NCBI RefSeq assembly: GCF_024171525.1 | Contig: NZ_JALJZY010000013.1 | Coordinates: forward strand, 1 to 64,000 | Reading direction: 5' to 3' | DNA from: Neisseriaceae bacterium HSC-16F19 | GTDB taxonomy: Bacteria; Pseudomonadota; Gammaproteobacteria; Burkholderiales; Neisseriaceae | Length of the DNA: 64,000 nucleotides | Shown: positions 48,677-58,172 of the stretch, piece after piece | Layout: every line of letters starts with the position of its first letter | How positions within the stretch are numbered: position 1 is the first letter of the stretch | The notes under the pieces: model-generated | Seen by the model: the letters and a program-made list of their open reading frames with translations, nothing else | Told to the model about the DNA's origin: nothing | Databases searched by the model: none | Translations under genes and position numbers: made by a program

Positions 48677-51600
48677 CTATGCTGCCTGTGCATTTTTAAG
48701 CGCGTAGTATTCTTCGATACAGCGCTTGGCAATGGTTTCCACAATACCGGTTTCGTCTTCTTCGGAGAAGGTAGCGTCTTGCGCATCCAATTGGATCAAA
48801 CGCTTCTCATTGTCCACCCGCGCCTTACAGCCGCCCTCGGGAAAGAAGTAGGCCAAGGCCGCCCGCGCTTCTTTGCGGTCTTCAAAGTGGTTATAGAAGA
48901 TTTCGCGCATTTTACGGTCTTCAGCCGTGGTGGACAGCGACCAGAGTCGCATTGCGCCCAAAGTCAGCGTATACAGCTGGCAGTAACGCCCCTGCTTGGT
49001 TTCGGTGACCGCCAGGAAGGTGGCACCATGACGCCCCGGGCCGTGAACATGCTGGGCCAGTGCCGATTCGGCCGCCGGCGTAATACCCAGAGTTTGGCTG
49101 AACGCCTTGCGCTCTTTCGGTGTGGCCGCATCCAACACAAAGATGTTGGTGGCCACATCCACCAGCACACCGAAGTCGGACAAGAGCTGGCTACCCAAAA
49201 CGATTTCCATCTTCCATTTACGACCCTCACGGCCGTCAACGATAACCTGTTGCTGCAGAACCGAGGGCTCGGTTGAGCTTTCCCCGGCCTTGGCCACCGA
49301 CTTGGTCTTGTGGAATTCGTCATACATGAGGATTTTTTCCTCTTCCATCAGCTCCAAGATGATGCGCTCGTAATACGGACGTACTTTTTCGCTGAAGCTG
49401 GGCAAGTCCTCTTTGGAATAACCGAGCTTCTGGATAAATGACTGCCGGGCAATCATGTACATCAGGGTGGTCTGCTTCACACTGGCAGGCGAGCTGTCCT
49501 TACCGGCCACGTCCTGCAAGTCGATACTGGTAATGCGGGCCGAACCCAACTCAAACTGGGTCACCCCCCGGAAGATTTCGAACTGATCAATGGCATCACG
49601 CAAACCCATGTTGAAGGAGTTACGCAGACGCTGGCCGTCCTCATGATTGAATTCCGCATAGATGGTTTCGCTGTTGACCGCATGGCCGAGATCGGTCAGG
49701 GTGGGCACGGCATAACGCTGTGCCACCTCGCACTCGTAATACATGCCCGCATCAAAGAAACGTTCGGCAATTTCCCAGTAGGTGATGTTCAGGCCGTCTT
49801 CCAGGCGGTAGCCCAAGCCCGCCAGCGCATTGTCGATCAGCGGGTTTTGATAGGGGGTGTATTTTTTGGGCTGCCCGCGCTCAATGTCGTCCTTGCACAG
49901 CAGATAGGCCTCTTTCAGTACCCTAGCCACAAAGCCGGTCATGCCCTCCAAGGGCTTGTCACGCTCGGGCGGGGTCACCAGGGCGGTGATAAAGTTGACC
50001 TTAAACTGCATTTCCCGCTGCAGCGGAACGCGCTGCAACAGCGGCGTATCCATCACATTGATGGCATAACGCTCGGTGTTTTGGATGCGGCGGTATACTG
50101 CCAGGTGGCGCAGATTGTCGGGCAAACCGTCCCGCACCAGGTCAACAAAGCCCAGTGAAGAAATACCGATGTCGATGATGCCTACATAGGGCAGCCGTTT
50201 GATACCCGGCGAGATACAAGCTTCGAAGTTGAGGTTGTTGAGCAATACCGATTTACCCGAACCCGGCTTACCTACCGCCAGCGTAATCCAGGTGGTCTGT
50301 TCGGCCGAAAACCGCTCAAACGGCAACAGTGATCCGTCCAGGCTGCGGTGCATGATAGTTCCGCCGGGGAAGGCCGAAGCAGGCCGGGTGATAGGCAACA
50401 GCTGTACCGCCCGCTCCAACGGTGCGGCGCACGGGTTGCCATTGTGTTTGGGCGACAGAGCCAGACAGTTGCTGCGCCAGGTGACGGCCGCATCACCGGT
50501 AACGCTTTTCCAGCTCGCTCCACTCCAACCCTCGATGGCGTTTTTAAGTTTGCTCTTGCGCAGCTTCAGCTCATTGACAGAATCCATGTCACTGTCGGCC
50601 CAAGTCATGGCAGCAATCTTGAATTTGACCACACAGCCATGGTCGCGCACATACTCTTTCAACTCGCGCATGGCCGAATTGATATTGCGGTTTTGCTCGC
50701 TGGTAAACGACAGGAACTGGGCAAAAATGGACTTCATCAGGGTGAATTTCATGCCGTCCCCCTCCATCATGAATGATATGGAGTACGGCAAGGCGCGGCG
50801 GCGGCCGTCCTGAATGGTTTCCGCCCGGTTCAGTGCATTGAAGAGATTGGCGAACATCTCCGTGTCGGTCTTCGGGGGTGAAGCGAACACGATGGGTGCA
50901 TAAACCCGGTCACCAATACGCAAAAACTCGTCATCCGGCAACGTTTTGTCGCGGTTTTTGCCCAAGGTCGCGGTCTCGTTGAGAATCTGCTCCGGCAGCG
51001 GCGGATACATAAACGAACCGCCCTCGGTTATCTCCTCGGTGTCATTCCATGACGGCGACAGGCCGTTACCCGGAATCAACGGCTCCCACTTGAGGCTGGT
51101 GCCGCCGCGGTTGGCCACACGCTTGATGGCCCGCAGCATGGATTTGACATCCAGTTTCTCAACCGCTACCCCGGTGTAGTGGCTGGACAGATCATCGAAT
51201 ACCTTGGCCACAAAAGAAGTGTGCCGGTCGTACAAATAGCCGATGGGCCGCAAGATATTCTGCCCGTTTTTCATACTGGGCATTTCATAGGTTTTACGCA
51301 GCACACCCTTCTGGTCGCGGTCCATCTTGATTTCCACGGTATCCAACAAAGAGGGGCGGCTGTAGAGGACGATATAGCACTCTTCCTCATAGACGTACTG
51401 GCTGTATTTTTCAACCGCCTCATCGATGAGGTCGGATACATCCAGTTTCAGGGCACGGGCAGAGGCTTTTTGAATCGCACCGATTTCGTTGAGCTGGTCG
51501 GTGGCATCGAGGTCACGGCGGTAGATAAACTGGATCTGATGGCCTTTGAGCTGCATGAACGGCTCCAGCGTTTGCGACAGGCTGGCCACCAGGTCTTCAA

Positions 51601-51808
51601 AATCGCTCATACCCAAAAGGTTTTTGACACCGCGAATTTGCAGGATAGAGGCGCAAGAGCCATCCTGATAGATCAGGATTTGTTTGTTTTCGGCACGCTT
51701 ACCGTCACCGGGATCACCGTCAACGGTTTCCAGGTCGCAATAATGGCTAATCTGCGGATTGAGATTGCTCAGAATGTGCAACAGTATCGCTTCGGTTTTG
51801 CTTGCCAT
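48677..51808 (-). CDS. traU: Type IVB secretion ATPase (DotO/IcmB/TraU, 1043 aa)
   Basis: A VirB4-like ATPase of the T4B class. Walker A VGKPGSGKSVLLN near residue 515, Walker B ILMYDEFHKT near 826, and the expected length of about 1000 residues. It powers assembly and substrate passage at the inner membrane. AAAGGAG before the ATG. The 5' end overlaps the preceding 70-aa gene by 62 bp. Confidence 0.93.
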   Translation of the reverse strand: MASKTEAILLHILSNLNPQISHYCDLETVDGDPGDGKRAENKQILIYQDGSCASILQIRGVKNLLGMSDFEDLVASLSQTLEPFMQLKGHQIQFIYRRDLDATDQLNEIGAIQKASARALKLDVSDLIDEAVEKYSQYVYEEECYIVLYSRPSLLDTVEIKMDRDQKGVLRKTYEMPSMKNGQNILRPIGYLYDRHTSFVAKVFDDLSSHYTGVAVEKLDVKSMLRAIKRVANRGGTSLKWEPLIPGNGLSPSWNDTEEITEGGSFMYPPLPEQILNETATLGKNRDKTLPDDEFLRIGDRVYAPIVFASPPKTDTEMFANLFNALNRAETIQDGRRRALPYSISFMMEGDGMKFTLMKSIFAQFLSFTSEQNRNINSAMRELKEYVRDHGCVVKFKIAAMTWADSDMDSVNELKLRKSKLKNAIEGWSGASWKSVTGDAAVTWRSNCLALSPKHNGNPCAAPLERAVQLLPITRPASAFPGGTIMHRSLDGSLLPFERFSAEQTTWITLAVGKPGSGKSVLLNNLNFEACISPGIKRLPYVGIIDIGISSLGFVDLVRDGLPDNLRHLAVYRRIQNTERYAINVMDTPLLQRVPLQREMQFKVNFITALVTPPERDKPLEGMTGFVARVLKEAYLLCKDDIERGQPKKYTPYQNPLIDNALAGLGYRLEDGLNITYWEIAERFFDAGMYYECEVAQRYAVPTLTDLGHAVNSETIYAEFNHEDGQRLRNSFNMGLRDAIDQFEIFRGVTQFELGSARITSIDLQDVAGKDSSPASVKQTTLMYMIARQSFIQKLGYSKEDLPSFSEKVRPYYERIILELMEEEKILMYDEFHKTKSVAKAGESSTEPSVLQQQVIVDGREGRKWKMEIVLGSQLLSDFGVLVDVATNIFVLDAATPKERKAFSQTLGITPAAESALAQHVHGPGRHGATFLAVTETKQGRYCQLYTLTLGAMRLWSLSTTAEDRKMREIFYNHFEDRKEARAALAYFFPEGGCKARVDNEKRLIQLDAQDATFSEEDETGIVETIAKRCIEEYYALKNAQAA

Positions 51809-51959
51809 GGTAATACTCCTTTAATTCCTGCTGTACGGCCTTGAGCTTGTCGGCCTCGTCCCTGTGTTCTAACAGGATGGCGTCCACAGCCATCCTGATG
51901 TGTGCATCGCCGGCACTGATGATATATGCCTGCAGCTTGATCAAATCATCCCTAATCAT
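51747..51959 (-). CDS. Small helical protein (70 aa)
   Basis: Helical, charged, no membrane segment. Its ATG overlaps the stop of the preceding gene (ATGA), and its 3' part overlaps the start of traU by 62 bp in another frame. The start overlap supports it as a real coupled gene, while the long overlap with traU leaves some doubt. Confidence 0.5.
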   Translation of the reverse strand: MIRDDLIKLQAYIISAGDAHIRMAVDAILLEHRDEADKLKAVQQELKEYYHGKQNRSDTVAHSEQSQSAD

Positions 51960-53134
51960 GATATGCCTTGAAACATGGCCGCATTGGGTTCGAAGCCCTT
52001 ACCGAAGGCAAACTGCACCAGCTGTCCCAGATTGTCCGGTTGGTGAAGGAACTGAAACATACCGGTGCTGGCATTGACGTTGACCGGGCAAAATCCGCCT
52101 TCGGCCATTTCCTCTGCCAGCGTCAGACAATGTACCCACACGGCCGATTTGACCCAATAAGACATGACGCTGGTCATATTGCCGGTTTCCGCACTCACGA
52201 TGATGGCTTCAATGGCCGCATGGGCCGCCGCGCAGCGGGTGTAGGAAAGCCTGTCCAGCTCCGCGTAGGGCAGCAAGGCGCTTACTGCCTCATTGGCTTC
52301 GCCATGGTTGACGAACAACTCCAGACACTCCAAAAGCATGATGTGCTGCATGAAGCGGTATTCCACATCATTGACCCACCAAGACTCTGCAGTCGGCAGG
52401 GCTTTTTGCTTGAGGAATGTGCACAACGCCTGCGCCAACGGATTGTCACCGACCGGTTGCAGCGGCTTGATCCGCGCCAGACAACACTGATTGTCGTCTA
52501 AAGCAACAATGGCTTTGGGATCTTCGCGCTGCCACTGCCCCAATGTCGGAAAGTTGAGCGTCTGCAAACGCCGGGCCAGATCAACACGGTTGATACCCAT
52601 ACTGGTGAGGGTCGTACCGCCATCCTGCTGAGGCAAACGCAAAATGATTTTCCGTCCAGGGCGGAAACCGCCATGCTGTAATGCCTGGTAAAACTCGTGA
52701 TCCTGAACCTTCTTCGGCGGCCACTGTATGCTGGCCGCCAGCTGGCTGATGACCGGATGCGGCTGCTGTAGGGTGCATCCGTATTGCTGCTCCAAAAAAA
52801 CCAAAAGGCGCATCACCATATCCAGGAGCAAAGGCAGTTGCTCCGGCAGTGAAAGCGCCAACTCGGTGGCCATTTGTTCCAGTTTTTGCGGCAGCCATTC
52901 GGCATTCCGGCACTGAATATGGCGCTCTTGCACGGCCAATTTGAACTTGGTGTTGTCACTGATCACCTGGCCGGTCAGATTGCTTATCCAGACAAAGTCC
53001 GGGGGCAAATCAGCCACAGCGGTAAGCGGATACACCTCACGGTCAAAAACATGACAGTACCAGGCATTATGCAAAGCCTCCGGATCCAAGCCGGTGCGCT
53101 GATGGTCTGTGATATACAGAAGGCCGTAATTCAT
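51956..53134 (-). CDS. Hypothetical transfer-region protein (392 aa)
   Basis: Soluble, helical, no signal or motif I recognise. It lies exactly between icmJ and traU, in a block where every assigned neighbour is a Dot/Icm part, so a cytoplasmic assembly factor is likely. Start at ATG 53134 (MNYGLLYITDHQR) rather than the in-frame TTG at 53164. Confidence 0.72.
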   Translation of the reverse strand: MNYGLLYITDHQRTGLDPEALHNAWYCHVFDREVYPLTAVADLPPDFVWISNLTGQVISDNTKFKLAVQERHIQCRNAEWLPQKLEQMATELALSLPEQLPLLLDMVMRLLVFLEQQYGCTLQQPHPVISQLAASIQWPPKKVQDHEFYQALQHGGFRPGRKIILRLPQQDGGTTLTSMGINRVDLARRLQTLNFPTLGQWQREDPKAIVALDDNQCCLARIKPLQPVGDNPLAQALCTFLKQKALPTAESWWVNDVEYRFMQHIMLLECLELFVNHGEANEAVSALLPYAELDRLSYTRCAAAHAAIEAIIVSAETGNMTSVMSYWVKSAVWVHCLTLAEEMAEGGFCPVNVNASTGMFQFLHQPDNLGQLVQFAFGKGFEPNAAMFQGIS

Positions 53135-53188
53135 GCTGCTGGTCCACCCTGGGTTATGAAACAATGCGGGCGGTCAGAACCGGCCGTA

Positions 53189-53902
53189 TTACGAGGTCAG
53201 CGGATTGGGGAAACGGCTGGCAAACATGCCCGGCTCAAATACTGCGTCCGCAAAGGCTTGCTGCCACTGTTCATCCGTCAATGCCGCATAATGCGGCACA
53301 AACCGCAAGGCAGCAAAATGACTGGACCGCTTTGCATAGAGCTCTTCAGACAGTTGGCTGAACGCAACCGGGAAAAACATTTCCGAAGGCACATTGGTTA
53401 TAAACTGCCTGCGCAACTGATCTTCTCCCCGCTGGGCCAGCATGGCTTCCAATTTGCCTACTGCACCGGCCAACGGCTTGAGGGCGTTTGCTTTACCCAA
53501 TAAAGCCTCATTCCCCGGCTGACGCAGCCAAGATTTTTCATGCGCCAGCATCTTTAGCGCATAAGCGCCCAAATAAGCCCATCTAAACAGATTGACGATT
53601 TCAGTTTGCGTCAGTTCGGGCAGGATAACCAACCTGCCCTTACCGGTGTTGAGCGCATGGCCGATGGCCGTAGGCAAAACACACAAAGCACACAGTACAA
53701 CCGGTTTAGATGGACCATCTGGAATGGTCACATATTGGTTGTCCCGGCCGGTCCAACCGCAGCATGAACATGCCTCTCCGGCAGCAACGTTTCCGCCCGC
53801 ATAAGCAGGTTTGTCGGTGCGCCAAGGCAGATTTCCATCTCTTTTGATGGATAGCTGCGGCTGGTTTTCAAGGCGTTTGTCGCCCGGAAATTCAACGGCC
53901 AT
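53189..53902 (-). CDS. icmJ: IcmJ/DotN/TraT-like protein (237 aa)
   Basis: A zinc-binding pattern CSCCGW ... CALCVLP around residues 43-75 and GRLVILPELTQTEIVNLFRWAY follow the IcmJ/DotN layout. In Legionella DotN binds the coupling protein DotL. Start at ATG 53902, with GGAG 5 nt upstream; ATG 53917 is an alternative. Confidence 0.82.
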   Translation of the reverse strand: MAVEFPGDKRLENQPQLSIKRDGNLPWRTDKPAYAGGNVAAGEACSCCGWTGRDNQYVTIPDGPSKPVVLCALCVLPTAIGHALNTGKGRLVILPELTQTEIVNLFRWAYLGAYALKMLAHEKSWLRQPGNEALLGKANALKPLAGAVGKLEAMLAQRGEDQLRRQFITNVPSEMFFPVAFSQLSEELYAKRSSHFAALRFVPHYAALTDEQWQQAFADAVFEPGMFASRFPNPLTS

Positions 53903-53956
53903 AGGGACTCCAATCATATAGCCGGAAGGGAATCGTCATCCCTCCCGGCACAATCT

Positions 53957-54334
53957 TTAGCCGAGCAAAGAATTACGGATAATCCAAGCGACTGTGCCCA
54001 CACCGGCCATAAGGCCGCCCATGAACAAACCGATAAATCCTGCTACCGGACGCTCACGGCCGTCTTCTTTAGAGGCTCTCCACAAAACAAGAAGACTAAT
54101 GGCAACAATAACAAATCCGACCAATGTCATCATATTCAAGAAAAAAGTTGTCCCTGTTTGTGCAGCTGTATCTGCATTATCCAATACATCTGTCAGTTTT
54201 TTACCACCTGACAAATCTTTGGTAGGGTCAAACGGCTGAATACCGCCGCTGCCACTATTGTTATTTGCAAAGACGCTGGAACTCATCAAGGCCACGGTAC
54301 CGGAAGCCAACAATTTGTAATACCAGTTTTTCAT
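53957..54334 (-). CDS. icmD: IcmD/DotP/TraR-like membrane protein (125 aa)
   Basis: Signal-like N-terminus (LLASGTVALMSSSVFAN) and two hydrophobic segments (FFLNMMTLVGFVIVAISLLVLW and VAGFIGLFMGGLMAGVGTVAWII). Size, topology and position before the IcmC-like gene fit IcmD/TraR. Inner-membrane part of the T4B apparatus. Confidence 0.75.
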   Translation of the reverse strand: MKNWYYKLLASGTVALMSSSVFANNNSGSGGIQPFDPTKDLSGGKKLTDVLDNADTAAQTGTTFFLNMMTLVGFVIVAISLLVLWRASKEDGRERPVAGFIGLFMGGLMAGVGTVAWIIRNSLLG

Positions 54335-54373
54335 AATAAATTTCCTTATGATGGATACACGACAAAAACTTGA

Positions 54374-54946
54374 TTAAAAGAACAAACCCAGGATATTAAA
54401 GCCAAATTGATTACCCAAAACATCTATAAACCACTTGGCATTCCAACAGAGAAAACCACCTATTAAAAAACCGACAGCCACTCCCATTGAAACTTGATTG
54501 GATGGTCCGTTATTAAAACGATTATTAAACACCCAAAATGCTTTAAGGTAGGCAATAAAGCCCACTACTTGTAAAATCATAAAAATGACAGATAAAGCCG
54601 CCTTACCCTTTTCGGTCAGGGAAGCCGCTGCATCAACTTGGTACATCATCAGCTGGTTTGTGACATAGCCGCCGGTCAAACCGTTGGTCAACGGAGCAAT
54701 TACTTCTAAGGTGGTGAAGCCCATCATCAAGCCACCTATAAACAAAGAACCAAATCCTCCGCCCCAAGTGAACTCTTTCCGGCCACTAAGTAATCTTTGG
54801 TTGTTGTCATTAGAAACCGCATACAATTCAAAGAGACCTGAACCCACTAACCAAACCGACATCAATCCTGCCACAACCCTTAGTGTGCTGATCATGGCAG
54901 GAACCAAATCGCCCGTATTTAGCAATATTGTCATTAAATCTGGCAT
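54374..54946 (-). CDS. icmC: IcmC/DotE/TraQ-like membrane protein (190 aa)
   Basis: Four hydrophobic segments; WGGGFGSLFIGGLMMGF and VGFLIGGFLCWNAKWFIDVLG are typical of the IcmC/DotE/TraQ family. It forms a set with the IcmD-like protein, to which it is related in layout. Inner membrane. Confidence 0.78.
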   Translation of the reverse strand: MPDLMTILLNTGDLVPAMISTLRVVAGLMSVWLVGSGLFELYAVSNDNNQRLLSGRKEFTWGGGFGSLFIGGLMMGFTTLEVIAPLTNGLTGGYVTNQLMMYQVDAAASLTEKGKAALSVIFMILQVVGFIAYLKAFWVFNNRFNNGPSNQVSMGVAVGFLIGGFLCWNAKWFIDVLGNQFGFNILGLFF

Positions 54947-54994
54947 GGTATCATCTATCTCAAAATTGATAACGCAATGTGCCGTTGTCCGGTA

Positions 54995-55627
54995 TTAGTT
55001 AACGTATACCTTGGTACGCACGTCATCAATGGTGGTTACGGTACGGCCACGGATTTGATCACCTACTTCAATCGAGGTGTTTTGTTCAGTTATCCATGCC
55101 CGGCCATTGGTGGCTGCAACCACATGTTTGTCATTGATGGCCTTGCCGGTGGCTTGGCGCTCTTTGCGCCAGTCGGTTTTTTTCTTGCCGTTCATGGGAT
55201 AGTTGGTGGCATTGGCCTTCAAGGCCTCTTCCATCGCGCTGATTCGGCGGTCCAGCAAAATCATGTCGTTTTGCATTTTTTGCAGCTGTACGCCCAGGTT
55301 GGCATTGCCGGCGTTGAACTCGTTTTGCATGCCGGTCATTTGTGACTGCATCACATTGAGCTGCTGGGTAATGGCCTGCATATTGCGCAGCTGCTCACGG
55401 TTTTCCATGTAATTGCCGATGTCGCCGGATTGTTCTTCGCCCTGATAGGGATAAACCTGTTGCTGCGCCTGGGGCTGCGGTGCAATTTGGGTCGTCTGCT
55501 GGGACGAACCTTTCAACGCAGATCCGACAATCAAACCGATGATGATCAGCAAGGCGAAGCCGCCAAAGAAGATGCCGACCAACATGCCAAAAGATAACTG
55601 CTTTTTAGATTGCTTAACTTGAGCCAT
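54995..55627 (-). CDS. traP: DotF/IcmG/TraP-like inner-membrane protein (210 aa)
   Basis: A transmembrane segment (residues 13-32, GMLVGIFFGGFALLIIIGLI), a coiled coil (about 75-140) and a small C-terminal beta domain (KHVVAATNGRAWI, IRGRTVTTID) match DotF/IcmG. The gene sits directly after dotG as in IncI plasmids. It forms part of the core complex linking inner and outer membranes. Confidence 0.8.
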   Translation of the reverse strand: MAQVKQSKKQLSFGMLVGIFFGGFALLIIIGLIVGSALKGSSQQTTQIAPQPQAQQQVYPYQGEEQSGDIGNYMENREQLRNMQAITQQLNVMQSQMTGMQNEFNAGNANLGVQLQKMQNDMILLDRRISAMEEALKANATNYPMNGKKKTDWRKERQATGKAINDKHVVAATNGRAWITEQNTSIEVGDQIRGRTVTTIDDVRTKVYVN

Positions 55628-55639
55628 TGCGCATACTCC

Positions 55640-57058
55640 TTATTGAACGCACACATCATCCATGAAAAATAAAGCCACTCCGGTTCCACGCGCTACTTTG
55701 TAAGTAGGCGGCCGGCTAATTCGCTGAGCGATCTCACCGGACATGGTCTGCCCGACCTGGCCCAATACATTACCAATGATTTGACGGTCATTGGCCCGCT
55801 CCGTAGATACCACGGTGGTTCCGTTATTTAACTGCGTCATGGTTCCTTCGGTCTGTTGCGCTGCATTGGCCAGGCCGGCGAGGCCGCTGGAGAAGATCAA
55901 GGCCGTGTAGCGGCTGATGGTATGGCGGTTGATGGAAGTGGCCACACCCATACTCGCATCACTGGTTCGCATAGCGACCGCATTGATGGCCAAGGTATTG
56001 CGCCCGTCCTGCGGCGCAAGCCGGTTGAATTGCAGCGCCACATTGTTATGGCTGATTTGCACACCGCCGATCACTTTGCTGCCGTTATAAGGACCGCCCA
56101 TGATGGTGGCAATGGCATGGTTACCGGCATCGGTATTGACCTCATGATCCAAGACTGCAAATGCGGTATTGCCGGTGCGGAAGGCTTTCTCACAACCACT
56201 GCCGGTGTTGCCTGCCGGCTGTGCAATACCGCCGGTGCTGGTCAGCTGGTCCTGTTGGTACGCGCCGTAAGCTTGTTGTTGATTACCGTAACCTGCAACG
56301 CCGCTGGCACTCATCGGCAGATAGGATACGGTGGTGTACATGCCGTTACTGCCGGCTCCTTTAAACACATTGTCGATTTGTGCCATCACCACATCACGTT
56401 GCGTATTGGCAAACTCATCGCGCTTTTGTACGCGCTGGTTGTATTCGGACAACAAGCGTTGACGCTCGGCCTCCGTGGCTTTGCGCTGTTCCTCCAATCG
56501 GAGGATTTCAGCTTCCTGTTCGCTGGTGAGCTGCACGGAAGATGCCGATGCCACCGTAGGACCGTATACTTGACCTTGTGCCTGCTGTTCAGGCAGGCCC
56601 AAACGGAATTCGCCTTCCTGACCGAATTGCGGTTGGCTGGCCGCCACCTGCATATCGAAGCCGGGTTGATAGAACTGACCGCTTTGAGCAGCCCGCTCTG
56701 CTTCTTCCGCAGCAACTTGCTGACGTCGTGCCATTTCTTCCGGGGACACCTCTACCGTATTATTACGTCCAGGTATTTTTGGTTGACTCACATTGGAATT
56801 GCCTGCAGCCTGCTCACCCGCCTTGGAAAAACCACGGAATGCCAGTGCCAGGAATACCACCACAATCACACCAACCGCAATCAGGGCGATCAAGCCCGGA
56901 CCCTGGCCAAAGGTATTGCGCAGGTTTTCACGGCGGCGCTCGTTAGGCGTCATCTCCCGCTGTGATGCGGCAGCTTCTTCCTTGGGCGCATTGGATTGTG
57001 ACGGAGACGCAATTTCTTCGTCTACAAACGGGTCCAAGTTTTCTGGTTGTTCGCTCAC
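55640..57058 (-). CDS. traO: DotG/IcmE/TraO, VirB10-like core protein (472 aa)
   Basis: Short cytoplasmic N-terminus, a transmembrane segment (GLIALIAVGVIVVVFLALAF near 50), a long Q/E-rich helical and proline-rich linker, and a C-terminal VirB10/TrbI-like beta domain (FAVLDHEVNTDAG, RPPTYKVARGTGVALF). DotG spans both membranes in the T4B core. GTG start at 57058 with GGAGCG upstream. Legionella DotG is about twice as long, through repeats absent here, as in IncI TraO. Confidence 0.88.
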   Translation of the reverse strand: MSEQPENLDPFVDEEIASPSQSNAPKEEAAASQREMTPNERRRENLRNTFGQGPGLIALIAVGVIVVVFLALAFRGFSKAGEQAAGNSNVSQPKIPGRNNTVEVSPEEMARRQQVAAEEAERAAQSGQFYQPGFDMQVAASQPQFGQEGEFRLGLPEQQAQGQVYGPTVASASSVQLTSEQEAEILRLEEQRKATEAERQRLLSEYNQRVQKRDEFANTQRDVVMAQIDNVFKGAGSNGMYTTVSYLPMSASGVAGYGNQQQAYGAYQQDQLTSTGGIAQPAGNTGSGCEKAFRTGNTAFAVLDHEVNTDAGNHAIATIMGGPYNGSKVIGGVQISHNNVALQFNRLAPQDGRNTLAINAVAMRTSDASMGVATSINRHTISRYTALIFSSGLAGLANAAQQTEGTMTQLNNGTTVVSTERANDRQIIGNVLGQVGQTMSGEIAQRISRPPTYKVARGTGVALFFMDDVCVQ

Positions 57059-57076
57059 GATATACGCTCCATGGAA

Positions 57077-58168
57077 TTATTCAATGAAGATGGTGGTTGC
57101 CCGACCGCCGGCCAATAAGGAAACCGAAGAAGGCTTGTTCGGGAAGCGGAATACATTGACGCCGGTGGTGGATTTAGCCGCATGCAGGAAGGCCGGGAAC
57201 TGCACATCCGCAGCGGTTTTAAGGTAGGTGTGGTTTTGGTAGGACCATGCTTCCGCACCCATACCGCCGGTGACTTTCAGGCGCTTGGCTCCTTCCGGCG
57301 GTACACCGTCCAGGAAGTAACCGATATTGGCGTCACGTTGCGGAGAGGAAATGTAGCTCACAGCTGCATAAGCATCCGGATTATGACCGGGCACTTTTGC
57401 ATCCACCCGCGCATCAACCTTGTCCTGGCCGGAGGTCAAAATCAGGATGATGGGTGTGCTCATACCCTTGAGCATAACGGTCACATTGCCGTAAGGCACG
57501 GATGACAGCGGCTCCAAGGTCAAAACATTGGTCGGTTGCGCCGATTCGCCCATGCCGCGTTGACCGTCTGAAAACAAGGTCCGGTTGAGGCTGACGCTCT
57601 CGATCATCCACGGATTGCCGCCGCCGTCACTGAAAACCACAGAGGTTTGGAAACCCATGGACAAGCGCAAAGCGGGCGGACTCTTGCCCGGGCTTAAATC
57701 CAAGGCCAAGGTGCGCACCACCGGGTCGGCCACAATCGGATAAGGTGTAGCACGGGCGCGGTCACGCTCAATCTGCAGACGCTTCAGGTCCTGAATCTGC
57801 TGCGGTGTCAGTTGCAAATTACCGATCGAATCGATGGTATCGGTGCGCACCTGGCGTCCGTCCGGCATGATGACGGCCGGCAAAGGAGAAATAACTTCAC
57901 GGCCCAAGTTGCTGCCCGGCGGGCGATGGTATTGGAAATTGGCCGGGGTTACGCCGGTCACCACTGCAGGGCCACTGATCTGGCCGTTACGGTTGGGCTG
58001 AACTTGTGTCGTACCTGTTTGCCCCGTAGGTGCAGCCACCACAATGGTGGAACTGGAGGGGTTATTGGCATCCGGCACAGCCGCCGGCGGCATCACGATG
58101 TTTTGCGCACCCGTGGTATTGACCATCAAGGCAAAAGAACCCATAAACAGATAAGTAAACCGCTTCAT
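57077..58168 (-). CDS. traN: DotH/IcmK/TraN outer-membrane core protein (363 aa)
   Basis: Signal peptide ending VNTTGAQ, proline-rich region, and a C-terminal VirB9-like beta domain, with VNVFRFPNKPSSV near the end as in DotH/IcmK. It forms the outer-membrane ring with DotC and DotD, which are not in this window. 5 bp after the dotI gene. Confidence 0.9.
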   Translation of the reverse strand: MKRFTYLFMGSFALMVNTTGAQNIVMPPAAVPDANNPSSSTIVVAAPTGQTGTTQVQPNRNGQISGPAVVTGVTPANFQYHRPPGSNLGREVISPLPAVIMPDGRQVRTDTIDSIGNLQLTPQQIQDLKRLQIERDRARATPYPIVADPVVRTLALDLSPGKSPPALRLSMGFQTSVVFSDGGGNPWMIESVSLNRTLFSDGQRGMGESAQPTNVLTLEPLSSVPYGNVTVMLKGMSTPIILILTSGQDKVDARVDAKVPGHNPDAYAAVSYISSPQRDANIGYFLDGVPPEGAKRLKVTGGMGAEAWSYQNHTYLKTAADVQFPAFLHAAKSTTGVNVFRFPNKPSSVSLLAGGRATTIFIE

Positions 58169-58172
58169 TCAA

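Noticed and set aside
55856..56965. Long open frame on the plus strand (about 369 codons)
   Set aside because: Antisense to the DotG/TraO gene. His/Cys/Gly-rich composition typical of a shadow frame.
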